From Achatina immaculata (lineage: Eukaryota; Mollusca; Gastropoda; Stylommatophora; Achatinidae): a DNA stretch of 64,000 bases. Positions 33,713 through 44,501 of this stretch are shown here, piece after piece; positions within the stretch are counted from its first letter, which is position 1; every line of letters begins with the position of its first letter. The stretch spans positions 15,200,202 through 15,264,201 of the forward strand of contig CM019716.1 in assembly GCA_009760885.1 (NCBI GenBank), given 5' to 3'. A program made the position numbers and the translations under genes. The notes under the pieces are model-generated. The model searched no databases. It had not been told where the DNA came from and saw nothing but the letters and a program-made list of their open reading frames with translations.

Positions 33713-34790
33713 CCATCTTCACCTTGGTCTTCCTCTCTTTTTCCCATTATTTACCCTTCCAAGACGGTCTTCTCTGGATTATCATGACGTTTAATGTGTC
33801 CAAAATATTTAAGTGTTCTCTGTTTAATCCTCTTTACTAGCCAGCCTTCTTCAATATTATGTTCTTGTAGTATGTATATATTTGTTCTTTTCTGTGTCCA
33901 TGATATTTGAAGAACTCTTCTGTAGCATTTGCATTCAAAGCCATTTATGTGTTTCTCAGATGTTTTGTTAAGTGTCCAGGTCTCACGGGCATATGTTGCA
34001 ATGGGAAAGATGCATGCCCTTAAAAATCTTATTTTTGTAGTTCTGTCTGTTCCTCTCCACAGATTCTTTAGTTGTGTTACTTTCTGAACAGCGATAGATG
34101 TCCTCTTTTTAATGTCTCTCAGTGTATCTCCATTATTCATTATTAGTTAGTAGTGATCCAAGATATTCAAAACTCTCCACTTCTTCCAGTTTTTCCTCAT
34201 TGATACATATTTGAGTTGCCTCGTTTTTTTTTTTTGTTTTGTTTTTTTGTTTTTTTTTGTCAGTTGTCATCAATTTAGTTTTCTTCGCATTAAGATAAAG
34301 ATTTTGCTCTTCGCTGTTCTTAAAGACTGACATAATTAGTTTTTCCATTCCTTTTTTGTATTGTGGACAGTAATACTGTATCATCAACATATCTAATCTC
34401 TGGCATTTCATAACCTCCAATTGTTATGGCATCGTAATATTCTTTGTCTGCATCTTCTCTAACATTCCTCATTATATTTTCAGTGTACAAGTTAAATAAG
34501 TAGGGTGACAATATGCACCCCTGACGGACACCTTGTTTTATGTCAAAGCAAGTTGTTTCACCATTTATTCTTACTGCTGCCTGCTGGTCTACAGCAGTGA
34601 TGTTAATTGTATCAAATGTGTTGGAAATCCCTTTCTTTTCTCATTATTCCCCAAAGTTTCTGGTGTTGTACCCAATCAAATGCCTTTGAGTGGTCTATAA
34701 AAGATAAATATAGATTCACGTTAAACTCTCTGCATTTCTCTATTATTAACCTTATATTGAATATATTCTCACTCACGATATGTTATTTTC

Positions 34791-35345
34791 TCTACTTCAA
34801 ATTTCAGGTACCGTCTATAAATCCTCCTTCATGGCTCTTAGAAATAAAAACCATTGTTATGTTTCAGCTCTACTAGTAACTCACAAAATAAAATGTTGAC
34901 TGCTATGAATATTCAGTTTACGGACTATTCTTTCGGTGTATGGCATAGGTAACGATGTTTTAATGCCTAGGTGAAAACAGTGTGGACGAAGCACATTTTC
35001 CTTGACACAGTTTTAGCGAAAGTACACCGGGCGAACCACATTTTTATTTTTATTTCCACACACAGTTATCGCGAAAATATCCAGAATGACTACAACATGA
35101 TTTTATTTCCATAAACTTGTATCATCTAGGGGAGGTAAGAGTAATAAAGAGATAATTTCTGCTTTAATCTTGTAACCACCTTACAAAACTATTGCTACTA
35201 TAAGAAAGTCTGCACTTCTGTGGTCAACAAATGTCTAGTGGACCAGTATTATTTTTTTCTTCAGATAAAAGCGACCACGACTGTTTAAGTTGTAAAAGTT
35301 GCTAACGTTTTCAGATAATGTCATCGAAAGCACAGGTAGGAGTGA
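34791..35345. other. Unassigned region
   Basis: About 550 bp, AT-rich, with no gene, repeat or TE signature that I recognise. Confidence 0.5.
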
Positions 35346-35661
35346 AACGTTGATGTATCAGCAGTATAAACCAAGTATAAACACCGACTGAAGAAATTTT
35401 AAAATCATCAAACAAAATGATTTCAGATATGGCAGTAAAGAAAAAATAATTGACCGCAGAGATAATTTTTTTAAATCCTGGATTTAAGAAGTTAAAGGCA
35501 CAGAGCGTCAACAAAAAGATCAAAAGAAAGAAATGAAAAAGTAAAAAAAAAACATATCAGGTACATGTGTATATGGTATTCGATAAAATATGCATAAAAA
35601 TTAGAATAAACATAAGAGATATTCATCGTCATCTTTCATCTTCTTCTTTATTATGACTGTG
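35346..35661 (-). repeat. 315-bp repeat S, copy 2 (inverted)
   Basis: Reverse complement of 16843-17157. With copy 1 it brackets the entire right arm (16843-35661) in inverted orientation. Its inner edge reads gatacatcaacgttt where copy 1 reads gatcaacgtt, so there is a small indel at the boundary. Confidence 0.9.
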
Positions 35662-35822
35662 TATCAACAGCACTTCCGGCAATGATCTAAGGCTGACTTT
35701 TCTCAGATAACTAGGCCATATAGATCACTTTTCTTATTGCATTATGGTGAGGGTAGATCATAGCACTTGATTTTATGTACTGTAGAATAATGTGCAGTAT
35801 AATAAATATACAGTGTAATAAT

Positions 35823-36092
35823 ATCTTACATCTTACATTCTTCCTGTGCCGTTAAACATCACAGAGAGCTCGCATGGTAGTTTGCCAAGATTTCCTATTT
35901 TTAGCGAGCTTTTCAACCTCATAAAGGGATGTTATGCCTACTAAACTGGCCTCACTTAACAATGTCCTCTTTAGAGTTTCACGTGGTCGATCTCTTTTAG
36001 CTTCCGCCTGCTGTGTTCTACTTGATAACTTGTTTTGGGATTCTCTGATTGTTCTTCTCATCACATGACCAGCATAAGTCTATCTCCTTTTT
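35823..36092 (-). pseudogene. RTE-A 3' fragment, diverged
   Basis: The minus-strand frame reads RPRETLKRTLLSEASLVGITSLYEVEKLAKNRKSW in blocks and ends MRALCDV, matching the RTE-A C-terminus but clearly more diverged than the other copies. The tail reads atcttacatcttac on the plus strand. Confidence 0.8.
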
Positions 36093-36095
36093 ATA

Positions 36096-37169
36096 ATGTA
36101 CAGTTTACTATGTACAGTGTAATAATGTATCGTAGGAATAATACAAGCTGATGTTTTCTGTTGTTGTTTTTCTTTGTATTTAGTTTTTATTTTTTGATGG
36201 TAGGCCAATCTGCTGATTACACGGATTATACATTAACATCTTAGAAAAAAAAAACATGAATAATATTCTGGTCTGTGATCTTTCTTCTCTTCATCCTATC
36301 TCTCATTCGCTCCTACATATCAAAACATTACACATTAAGAAAGAAAACACGAATACATTTCTTTATCAGTTAATCACCAGTTTATATAGTTGTTAATCAT
36401 CAGTTACATAGTTATCAGCAAAATCAAAACAATATTTTTCAATAATTAGTTTCCTAAAAAGATACCAACATTATAATAACTGAGACCACTAACATTCTAT
36501 GTATGCGTGTTAGAATGATTTAACAATATAGTCGTTACATACAAGCTCTCATAACTTCATCATTTAATGATAAGTGTCTGACTGTAATCAAAGAAACTAA
36601 TTTGACAAAGATTGTTACAGCATGCATATACATACATTTCAGTAGTACATATTTAGTGCATACATCGTTTGCACATTATTAAAACCTTTAACATTATACA
36701 TATAACAATTATGCTATAATAGAATGTAGGATTATTCATGTACTATTTATTAAACCTAAAATGAGATCGGGATGGTTCGGAGGTGCGGACAGTACAGCTT
36801 GCACGCGTCCACATCATAGAATATATGAACCCATACTAACCTACACATTACATTGTTTCTATTTTCCATTGACGAATAAACAACTCAGTCACGCTTGACC
36901 TACCCCGTTCCGCTGGCCTCTTACGTGCTCAGCTTACAATACCGAGCTATTAAAAGTTATCTCACTTATCTTTATGTACTGGGTCACTAGACCGGTTTTC
37001 TATAATAATATACAGTATAACAATGCAAAATATAACAATAAATAGCCACCTCCTCCTGAAATACTAATCGAGGACAAGACTCAAATATTCTTTTAAAGAA
37101 ATAAACTTTCTTTTTCTTGTAACAAACAAAATTCCGAGTACCTAAATGTTACATTGAGCCAAATTTTGT
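36096..37169. other. Unassigned AT-rich region
   Basis: About 1.07 kb without a long frame or recognisable repeat. Confidence 0.5.
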
Positions 37170-37570
37170 TTTAAGGATGTGAAGCATGGCCCATGAATAG
37201 GAGAGTATAGCGAGAAATGAAGGCCATGGAAATGTGGTTCATAACAAGGATGTTGAAGGTACCATGGACAGCTAAGAAAATCAACGAAGAAGTATTAAGA
37301 GAGGATGGAGTTAAAAAGCAAATTATAGCAAAGATTAGTGGCAGACAAGCGAGATTTGCAGGCCATTTTCTGAGAAGAGGAAAACTGGAACACATTGTAG
37401 CAACTGGAAAAACTGAGGGAAGAAAGGACAGAGGATGACAGAGAGAGAAGTTACTGTGTGGGATGTCAGTGTGGCTAGGAAGAAAGTCACCGGCGGATCT
37501 CATAATCAAATCTAAAGACAGGGAATTGTGGAGAGAAATGATCGCCTACGCCACGCTGCGCGGCATTTAA
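37170..37570 (+). pseudogene. RTE-D LINE C-terminal fragment
   Basis: The frame reads MKAMEMWFITRMLKVPWTAK, then RQARFAGHFLRRGKLEHIV and TGKTEGRKDRG, a stop, then KDRELWREMIAYATLRG. This is the post-RT C-terminus of a LINE lineage distinct from RTE-A, B and C. The same blocks occur at 43065-43715. One in-frame stop at 37436. Confidence 0.75.
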
Positions 37571-37618
37571 TTAACGGATTTCTTTAACAGAAAGGAGTTT
37601 AATTTCAACCCTTAGTCA

Positions 37619-38706
37619 GTCAGTCATTTGATTGTCCCTTGCTTAACTTTACCTCCCTAACAGCTCTCTTATAGGCTAATCGGTTGTAAGTAAGATGCCC
37701 TGCTGCTGATGCGTCTATTCGCAGATGATCAACGATGTCTTGCAGCCATCTTCGCCTTAGTCTTCCCCTCTTTCTTTTTCCGTTATGTACCTTTCTAAAA
37801 CTGTCTTTTATAAATTATCATAACGTTTAATGTGCCCAAAATATATAACTGTACTCTGTTTAATCCTCTTTACTAGCCAGCCTTCTTCAATATTAAGTTC
37901 TTGTAGTATGGATATATTTGTTCTTTTTTGTGCCCGCGATATTTGAAGAACTCTTCTGTAGCATTTACATTCAAAGGCATTTATGTGTTTCTCAGCTGTT
38001 TTGTTAAGTGTCTAGGTCTCACAGGCATATGTTGCGACGGTAAAGATGCATGCTCTTAAAAATCTTAATTGTGTATTTCCGTCTGTTCCTCTCTACAGAT
38101 TCTTTAGTTCTTTTACTGGTGGAAGAGAGATAGATGTCCTCCTTTTAATTTCCCTCATTGTATCTCCGTTATTAGTTAGTAATGATCCAAGATATTCTAA
38201 ACTCTCCACCTTTTCCAATTTTTACCAACTGATATATATTTCAGCTGCCTTATTTGGTTTGTCAGTTGTCATCAGTTTAATTTTCTTTGCATTACGTTAC
38301 AGGTTTTGCTCTTCACTTTTCTTATGGTCTGACATAACTATGTTTTTCATTCCTTTTTGTTTTGTGGAAGTACTACTGTGTTCACCAGCATATATATCTC
38401 TGCTATTTCATAACCTCCAATTTGTGTTGGAAATTCCATTTTTTCCATTATATCCCAAAGTTTCTGATGTTGTACACAATCAAATGCTTTTGAATAGTCT
38501 AGAAAATATAGATTAACATTAAATTCTCTGCATTTCTGTATTATTAATCTTATGTTGAAAATATTATCTCTTGTTCCTCTTCCTTGTTTAAAACCAGCTT
38601 GGACTATATTGACTTCTTCTTCTATTTTCTTTCGAAGTTTACCCATTATGATTTTTAGTAGAATTTTACTGGCATGATTAATCATGTTTGTGCATAATTT
38701 CAAGGT
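37619..38706 (-). pseudogene. RTE-C LINE, second copy, with target duplication
   Basis: Flanked by acccttagtca at 37608-37618 and 38707-38717 (perfect 11 bp). The minus-strand RT begins ASKILLKIIMGKLRKKIEEEV, then QAGFKQGRGTRDNIFNIRL and FLDYSKAFDCVQHQKLWDIM. An internal deletion then joins MEFPTQ directly to IGGYEIAEIYMLVN, losing the block between them. The thumb and C-terminus follow in broken frames. It ends with a gactgact tail. 5'-truncated and dead. Confidence 0.85.
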
Positions 38707-38885
38707 ACCCTTAGTCACTGACAACATTTTGTTTGAAATAAATCGAACTTTAAATATTTTTCATTTTCACTGTTAAAGATGAAATTTTCAGTTTTAAAAT
38801 ATACATTCTTTGTTTCTTATTTCTAGATAAATTATAGATTCTCATTATTTTTTTCTCTCATTTTCTCTTCTTATTATTCTTTATT

Positions 38886-39100
38886 TCATTCATTCATTTA
38901 CATGTCCCTTGCGGGACTTTGCCTCCCTAACAGCTCTCCTGTAGGCCTCTCGGTTGTGAGCAAGATGGCCTGCCGCTGATGCATCCATCTGTAGATCATC
39001 AAAGATGCCTTGCATCCATCTTCGCCTTAGTCTTCCTTTACTTTATTTTTTCCATTATGTACCCTTTCAAGACGGTTTTCTCCAAATTATCATGAATATT
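38886..39100 (-). pseudogene. RTE-C LINE 3' fragment, third copy
   Basis: Matches the RTE-C C-terminus from the cattcattcat tail through the ccatcttcgcctta region to caaattatcatgaa, about 215 bp. No target duplication was established. Confidence 0.8.
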
Positions 39101-40680
39101 ATTACTACAAACTGCAATTTCCTTTATTCCTTTTTGTTTAGACCACATTGTTACTTCTTTCACATTTAGTTTTTTTTTTGTTGTTGATAATTATCTTGAT
39201 AGTTTCTTCATTGTTTTATTGTAACAAGCTGTTGCTGTTTTTCTTTTCTTCTCTGACTTTTTCCTTCGCTGTGCTGTTTTCTCTCACATATCTTATACAT
39301 ATTTTTTATTTCATTCCTCATGTATGTCCACATTTTATTTACTGATATTTATCTTCTCCCGGGTATCATCATTTTCTTTGTTGTTATCGTGTTTTTTTTC
39401 CGTAATAATTTTAATTTCCTTCTTCTTTTACTTTGTCCTTTCTTTCTTCCTTCAGCTTTCCTTTCTAGTTCTATGTTCATGCTTATCTTCCACTCCATGT
39501 TCTTTTCACTCTTTAATCTTTTTATAGTTTCCATCTTAAATTTGTAGTCTTTAAAATTATTCTTTTTCTCTCATTTTGACACTTTCTTATTTTCTTCCTC
39601 TAAAGCAGGATTTCCCCTTACAAAAATGGGTTCCTACTGGATTGATTGATTACATGTGGAGTACAGTTTATCTTAAAAATCTCTTCTTCTTGTTGCTGGT
39701 GTTAACAATCACCTAGTTTTCTGTATTATACATCAAGAAAACACAACAAGACACCCAGGTTCCAACTCCACAGAATACTACAAATACAACAACTCAACGT
39801 AACTTGACCGTCTTCCAACCAACAAACCGGTCAACAATAAGGACTCCAACAAAACCCATCATCAGACTACACACATTTATTAATGGACAAGAAATGAGGG
39901 TGACAATCGTGAAGATATATACGTAGCCATCAGGCTAAACAAGAATTACATTTAGCAGTGCCCGGCGTGAGAGGAACTATACCATATGGGCAAGAAAAAC
40001 CTTACAATGATCTATACACAAAGAATCATACTTACAATCTTACTAAAAACCTCAGCCCACACAGGGAAAATAAAAAAAAGAAACTAACTCTAACAGCACG
40101 GCTCTCTCTACCACATTTCTAGAGACAATCACACCGCTCGACAAAACACGTCCACACAGTTACACGTTCACACCAAGACTCCTAACGACGTGCCTTGCAC
40201 ACGGACCCCTAACGACGTGCTTTGCACACGGACTTTTCTAACGACATGCTTTGCACACTGACATGAGTTGTAGTCTACGAGAACACAACTACTAGCTATA
40301 CACAAATACTCTCTGTACAGAATTGCTATTCTGTTACACCTCCTCGGAGTATATCTACCATCGCTCACACTACCGTCTGTTGAGAATCACGTAGTTTTCT
40401 CAGCGGTACAACTGATCAGTTTCCGTTGATGGACGAGTCCAGTTAGAAACTCATTTACTATATATGTATATATAGCTCTTTATATATACATATATATTCT
40501 TTGTTTCTTTTTCTTTTTAAGATAACGTATTACCTTTAATGAAAGATTCACTTTTATTTCCTTTGCAGGTTTTCACATTTGGCAAGAGGAAGTGAATTAA
40601 CACTTTGTGTCCCGAGACTTTGCTTTGATTGCCCGTTAGAGAGGTTTCAGGGTTACAACTTTCTGTTGATGTAATAATCT
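39101..40680. other. Region upstream of receptor gene without recognised genes
   Basis: T-rich DNA (39130-39600) followed by mixed sequence. It includes a 28-bp tandem repeat of three copies (about 40182-40262, unit acgacgtgctttgcacacgg plus ccccta) and an AT inverted repeat at 40457-40497 (tatatatgtatatata and its complement). Hydrophobic frames at 39148-39547 reflect T-rich composition. A pyrimidine tract ending tttgcag at 40569 could be a splice acceptor for a 5' exon of the receptor gene. Confidence 0.45.
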
Positions 40681-40711
40681 GACTTTTAAAAAATCTTCGC
40701 AGACGTCCATC

Positions 40712-41818
40712 ATGATTGATATAGATTACATCGCTTTAAGCAATGCAGAGAAAGGCCTTTCCATTTCTTTCATTATCTGCATTTTCTTGGTAAATTCTCT
40801 CTTCATATTTATGACTGCACGAAAACCTGGTTTCTTGTACCGACCAAGGGATCTCCTCATGATATCTCTGGCTACTGGGGACATTTTCTTGGCGCTGTAT
40901 CCTCTGGTAATCTTGGCGATAACTGCTTTTGAAGGTATACCGAACGATATGTGCAGAACACTTGTACTTGCCAGAGTGTATTATAAGCTTCTCATACATT
41001 TCGTGTATGGAGCCGGTCTGATCACACTGGCCATGGAGTTACTGGTGCGACTTAAAAGAGAATCTGGAGGTGAGAACACTAACCTTGTGACATCACTGGC
41101 TTACAGCGCTGAGCCTTGGATACGTGGACTGGTCGTTGTTCTAACCTTCACAATGGCCGGTATGGACTGGGAGACATGCGCATTTAAGAATGTTTCACTA
41201 CGCACAGTCCTAGCCATGTTTTGGTTATCTGTTATATTGCCTGCAGTTTTATCTGTCATTGTTTGTATTGTTATCTGCTGCATCCGCCTGGTTCCAGAGC
41301 AACAAGCACACCTGGCGTATACTTACCCTAGCGCAACACCTGGGGTAGTCCTAGCAACACGTAACACAACCAGTGAATATCTACAGAATACCGACAACAT
41401 ACGAGCTCCAGCATCAGAGACCAAAGTTAATTTACCTTCCTACTATCAAGACCCTACACAAAATGTTCAACAACAATACATGTATCCTCCATCACAACAA
41501 GCTCCGACATCTTACCCAGCTGTAGGTGACACTGGTCAGTCTAATACGGTCATTTCGGCTCCCGTACATCCTATCCAGCCACAGAGCACAGCAGCGACCT
41601 CGCTTACAGATCCAAGCAGAGAGAAAGTCACACTACTTGTATCAGCCATTGTTTTCTCCCTGTGTGTTGTTCCCTACACAGTCTTTACCATGGACGCTAT
41701 CATTTCATTTTATTCTAGAGGATCGATTGACCCGATTCTGAATATGACTTTCGAGTGGTTGATGATCTTCAGGTCTTTTATAACACCTTTAATCTGGATC
41801 ATAAGTTCAATGTGCTAA
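40712..41818 (+). CDS. Seven-transmembrane receptor (rhodopsin-like GPCR), divergent
   Basis: A 368-residue single-exon frame with seven hydrophobic segments: about 16-36, 47-72, 87-112, 136-152, 166-193, 305-333 and 343-366. Family landmarks: Asn28 in TM1, SLATGD with Asp57 in TM2, Cys81 before TM3 and Cys156 in the second outer loop (likely disulfide), Pro321 in TM6 and Pro359 in TM7. It departs from the class in three places: the TM3 end reads MELLVRL instead of DRY, TM6 has SLCVVPY without the Trp, and TM7 has TPLIWI instead of NPxxY. The third inner loop (about 195-303) is long and rich in Pro, Gln, Thr and Ser. It stops right after TM7 with no cytoplasmic tail, so a 3' exon or truncation is possible. 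The ligand cannot be told. It is the only strong host gene here. Confidence 0.75.
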   Translation: MIDIDYIALSNAEKGLSISFIICIFLVNSLFIFMTARKPGFLYRPRDLLMISLATGDIFLALYPLVILAITAFEGIPNDMCRTLVLARVYYKLLIHFVYGAGLITLAMELLVRLKRESGGENTNLVTSLAYSAEPWIRGLVVVLTFTMAGMDWETCAFKNVSLRTVLAMFWLSVILPAVLSVIVCIVICCIRLVPEQQAHLAYTYPSATPGVVLATRNTTSEYLQNTDNIRAPASETKVNLPSYYQDPTQNVQQQYMYPPSQQAPTSYPAVGDTGQSNTVISAPVHPIQPQSTAATSLTDPSREKVTLLVSAIVFSLCVVPYTVFTMDAIISFYSRGSIDPILNMTFEWLMIFRSFITPLIWIISSMC

Positions 41819-42139
41819 GAGCATATCACGAGACAGGAAATTCATACACATATTTAATATAAAACAAGAAATTCGACAACATTGTCATTCCAATAAGAAC
41901 GTTAATTTACGATTATAATTTTATACACAGAGCATACAAAACATTATCATAAAAATCACTTGACAAAAACTAGTCGTAATTACACACACAGTTTAATAAT
42001 AACAACTACATTTCACATGAACTAGTGCTTATATGGACAATACAGCGGACATGCACACAATCTGGTTTTTTTTAAAGTTAGCAACCTGTTGAACTCCTGA
42101 AAGAACATCCTGTAGAGACAACACTATAGAAGAGAACAA
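41819..42139. other. Unassigned region after receptor gene
   Basis: About 320 bp, AT-rich. It may hold the receptor's 3' UTR. Nothing else was recognised. Confidence 0.4.
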
Positions 42140-42301
42140 AATGTGTAAATTAGGGAAAAAGTAGAAACAGCTTTATTAATTAACTAGCATACAGTCGTGA
42201 CGTTTCGGTTTGAATCTTAACCATACAAAAACACACAGGGTGAAGAAATAGAGAGAGAGAGAGAGAGAGAGAAGATAAAATATAAATTCACATGAATGCT
42301 A
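42140..42301 (-). mobile_element. Penelope-like 3' end fragment
   Basis: The plus strand reads agcatacagtcgtgacgttt and cggtttgaatcttaaccata, matching the 3' region of the Penelope-like element at 32098-32260, including the gtgacgtttcgg core. It is interrupted on its right by RTE-C (42312). No coding part is present. Confidence 0.75.
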
Positions 42302-42311
42302 TGTAAAAAGT

Positions 42312-42652
42312 CAGTCAGTCATTTGCATGTCCCTTGAGGAACTTTGTCTCTCTAACAGCTCTCTTGTAGGCCTCTAGGTTGTAAGCAAGAATGCCTGCTG
42401 CTGGTGCATCCATTTGCAGATTATCAACGATGTGTTACAGCCATCTTCGCCTTGGTCTTCCTCTCTTTCTTTTTCCCATTATGTACCCTTCCAAGACTGT
42501 CTTCTCTAGATTATCATGACGTTTAATGTGTCCAAAATATTTAAGTTTTCTTTCCTTAATCCTCTTCACTAGCCAGCCTTCTTCAATATTAAGTTCTTGT
42601 AGTATGGATACATTTGTTCTTTTCTGTAACCATTATATTTGAAGAACTCTTC
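42312..42652 (-). pseudogene. RTE-C LINE fragment, fourth copy, with target duplication
   Basis: Flanked by tgtaaaaagt at 42302-42311 and 42653-42662 (perfect 10 bp). It has the RTE-C C-terminus with a gactgact tail and stops at the 5' truncation near gaagaactcttc. It is inserted into the Penelope-like fragment, the reverse of the nesting seen at 32-34 kb. Confidence 0.85.
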
Positions 42653-42662
42653 TGTAAAAAGT

Positions 42663-43064
42663 AGGAATGGAAAAAAAATAATAAAAAATAATAAAAGTAG
42701 CCGTGGCTTATAAGAGGCTGTATTCAGGAGTGCCCTCAGAGGAGTGTAGAGAACTGTTGAAGTGTTGGCTAAGCAAGGATGCGGGAGCCGGCATGGCCAT
42801 GGTCAGACCTTCAAAGTTTATGTTTGGAAGCAGAGTACGTTTGTGTCACGGGAAAAATGTAATTACTTAACTATTACACTCATAACTCCCTCCCTCCCCT
42901 CATTATCTTTCTTACATCTCTTTCTATCCCTCCTACTTCCTCCTCCTTCACTCTGTCTGTCTCTCTCCATCTCTCTCTCTCATCTCTGTCACGCATTCTT
43001 CATATATAATATATAAACACGCACAGACACATATCTCATTTTCAGATATGACTCGTTTGAGCTT
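42663..43064. other. Unassigned region with CT-rich tract
   Basis: About 400 bp. The strand is strongly CT-rich at 42885-42990. No gene was recognised. Confidence 0.5.
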
Positions 43065-43715
43065 CATCATCATCATCATGTTCCGTGCCGACTGGCGTTG
43101 GCTATTATGCTTTTCCAGAGTACGCGATCCTTCATGCAGGCCATCAGCTCAGTTGGTGATCTCCTCTCACACCATCCCGTCAGACTGTCCAGTATCATTT
43201 CTCTTGGTCTTCCTCTTGATCTTCTTCCTTCTATTTTTCCTGTTGTTATAATATTTTCAATGCCCCCTCTTCTCATTGCATGTCCTATGAAAGTACATTG
43301 TCTCTCTCTTATCTTTTTGACAAGGTTTTTTGTCTCTCCAGCTCTTCTCCTACATTCTTCATTAGTTATTTCTGCTGTCCAGGGGATTCGCAACATTCTT
43401 CTAATAAACCACATTTCTGCTGCTTCCAATGATTTTTGTGCAGACTTGCCTATTGTCCATGATTCACTTCCATATAACAAGATAGGTTCAATATAGCATT
43501 TTAGGACTCGTTTTATAACATTCATTGATAAGGATGTATTGGTCAATATGTTTCTCATTCTCTGAAATGCAGTCTTTGCTTGGCCTATTCTGTTCTTAAT
43601 TTCTGTTCTGCATTTCCCATCTGAAATTATTACTGCTCCAAGGTATTTGAATTTCTGCACCTGCTTTAGAGCAGTTCGTTTGAGCTTGCATTTGTTTATT
43701 TTCAAAACGTGATTC
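43065..43715 (-). pseudogene. RTE-D LINE C-terminal fragment, second copy
   Basis: A 213-codon open frame: QKFKYLGAVIISDGKC (post-palm), KNRIGQAKTAFQRMRNIL, LKCYIEPILLYGSESWTI, LEAAEMWFIRRMLRIPWTAE, RQCTFIGHAMRRGGIENI, GRRSRGRPREMILDSLTGW. The ORF ends SRHGT, followed by an atgatgatg tail, a typical LINE 3' end. The RT active site and endonuclease are absent because of 5' truncation. Confidence 0.85.
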
Positions 43716-44042
43716 ACCTTTCAGTAACACTGCCAGTTTCATAATCAAATTCATGCAATCTCTTACATTCACAAATTTTGACATATAGTGGAGCAACAAA
43801 ATCAATTTCTTTATTTAACATTTCGTCTCAGACCATTTTATTCTGTTTCTTTGTCATTATAAGTGTCGTTTCATAAAATCTGAACTTGTCGCCACATAGT
43901 CTTGGTCATCGACAAGACTAGACGCAGACAAAAAACTTTTTTTAACGTATAAATGAATTATTTTCTTGTTGGTCTATATTATGATATGAGAGACAGTTAT
44001 GAAAGAACGTTTATATTTATATTTATTTGTTGTACATTTCAT

Positions 44043-44501
44043 GTAGAAGGTGATGGCTGGTTACAGGTATGGGACCGACCTCAGCTAACAAAGGTTATTA
44101 TACAGAAAGGCCGTAAATGTCCGGACTGGGCGAAACAACTGAACTTTGAGTTCAAGATCTCATCCAGCATCACTGTGGGTCTTCCGACACGGTAATATAT
44201 ACAGATGTCTCAGTGACTCGGAGCAGCAGAAGTGGTTGGGGTTTTATTGCCTACCGAAATGGAAGAGTAGTGGCACAGGGTTCGGGAGACTGAAGTCAGC
44301 ACATCAAGCATGTGGGTGGAAGTTGAGGCTGTGTTGGCGGCAGTGGAATGTTTAGTTTGTCATGATATGGTTAATGGTGTCGTTGCGACAGATTCACAGA
44401 GTATGCTTCGTAAGATTGAGAAGAATTTGATTCGCAAAGAACGCGTTCATCTGTTAAGCCAGTCAACAAGCCTAACGTGGCTTTACTGTCCAGGGTATAC
44501 A
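44043..44501 (+). pseudogene. RNase H domain of a non-LTR retrotransposon (fragment)
   Basis: Blocks in order across two frameshifts: GDGWLQVWDRPQLTKVIIQK and WAKQLNFEFKISSSITVGLP (linker), TVIYTDVSVTRSSRSGWGFIAY (first catalytic Asp), VEVEAVLAAVECL (catalytic Glu), ATDSQSMLRKIE (second Asp), LTWLYCPGYTGVHGSDVADR (last Asp, normally GHAGVxGNExAD). RNase H removes RNA from the RNA-DNA hybrid in LINEs that carry it. The final block opens directly into the 45-bp minisatellite. No RT is seen nearby. The RT fragment in the palindrome spacer may be from the same family. Confidence 0.85.

Larger units (their letters stand above)
31955..34790 (-). pseudogene. RTE-C LINE, right arm, interrupted by the Penelope-like element
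   Basis: The 3' end with cattcatt repeats is at 31955-32097. The element resumes at 33713 beyond the Penelope insertion and runs to about 34790. Minus-strand frames give, in order: FNVNLYLSFIDHSKAFDWVQHQKLW (34790-34600), QGVRQGCILSPYLFNLYTE with YVDD (34540-34320), the post-palm region LEEVESFEYLGSLL, the thumb LKNLWRGTDRTTKIRFLRACIF, and the C-terminal RRVLQISWTQKRTN and LKYFGHIKRH. The YVDD active site is kept. The endonuclease is missing, and frameshifts plus the insertion make it inactive. Assignment to the RTE group is by style of the C-terminus and tail and is not certain. Confidence 0.8.

Noticed and set aside
39148..39547. Strings of hydrophobic frames resembling membrane proteins
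   Set aside because: The strand is strongly T-rich, which gives Phe and Leu codons by composition. The frames overlap in several phases.
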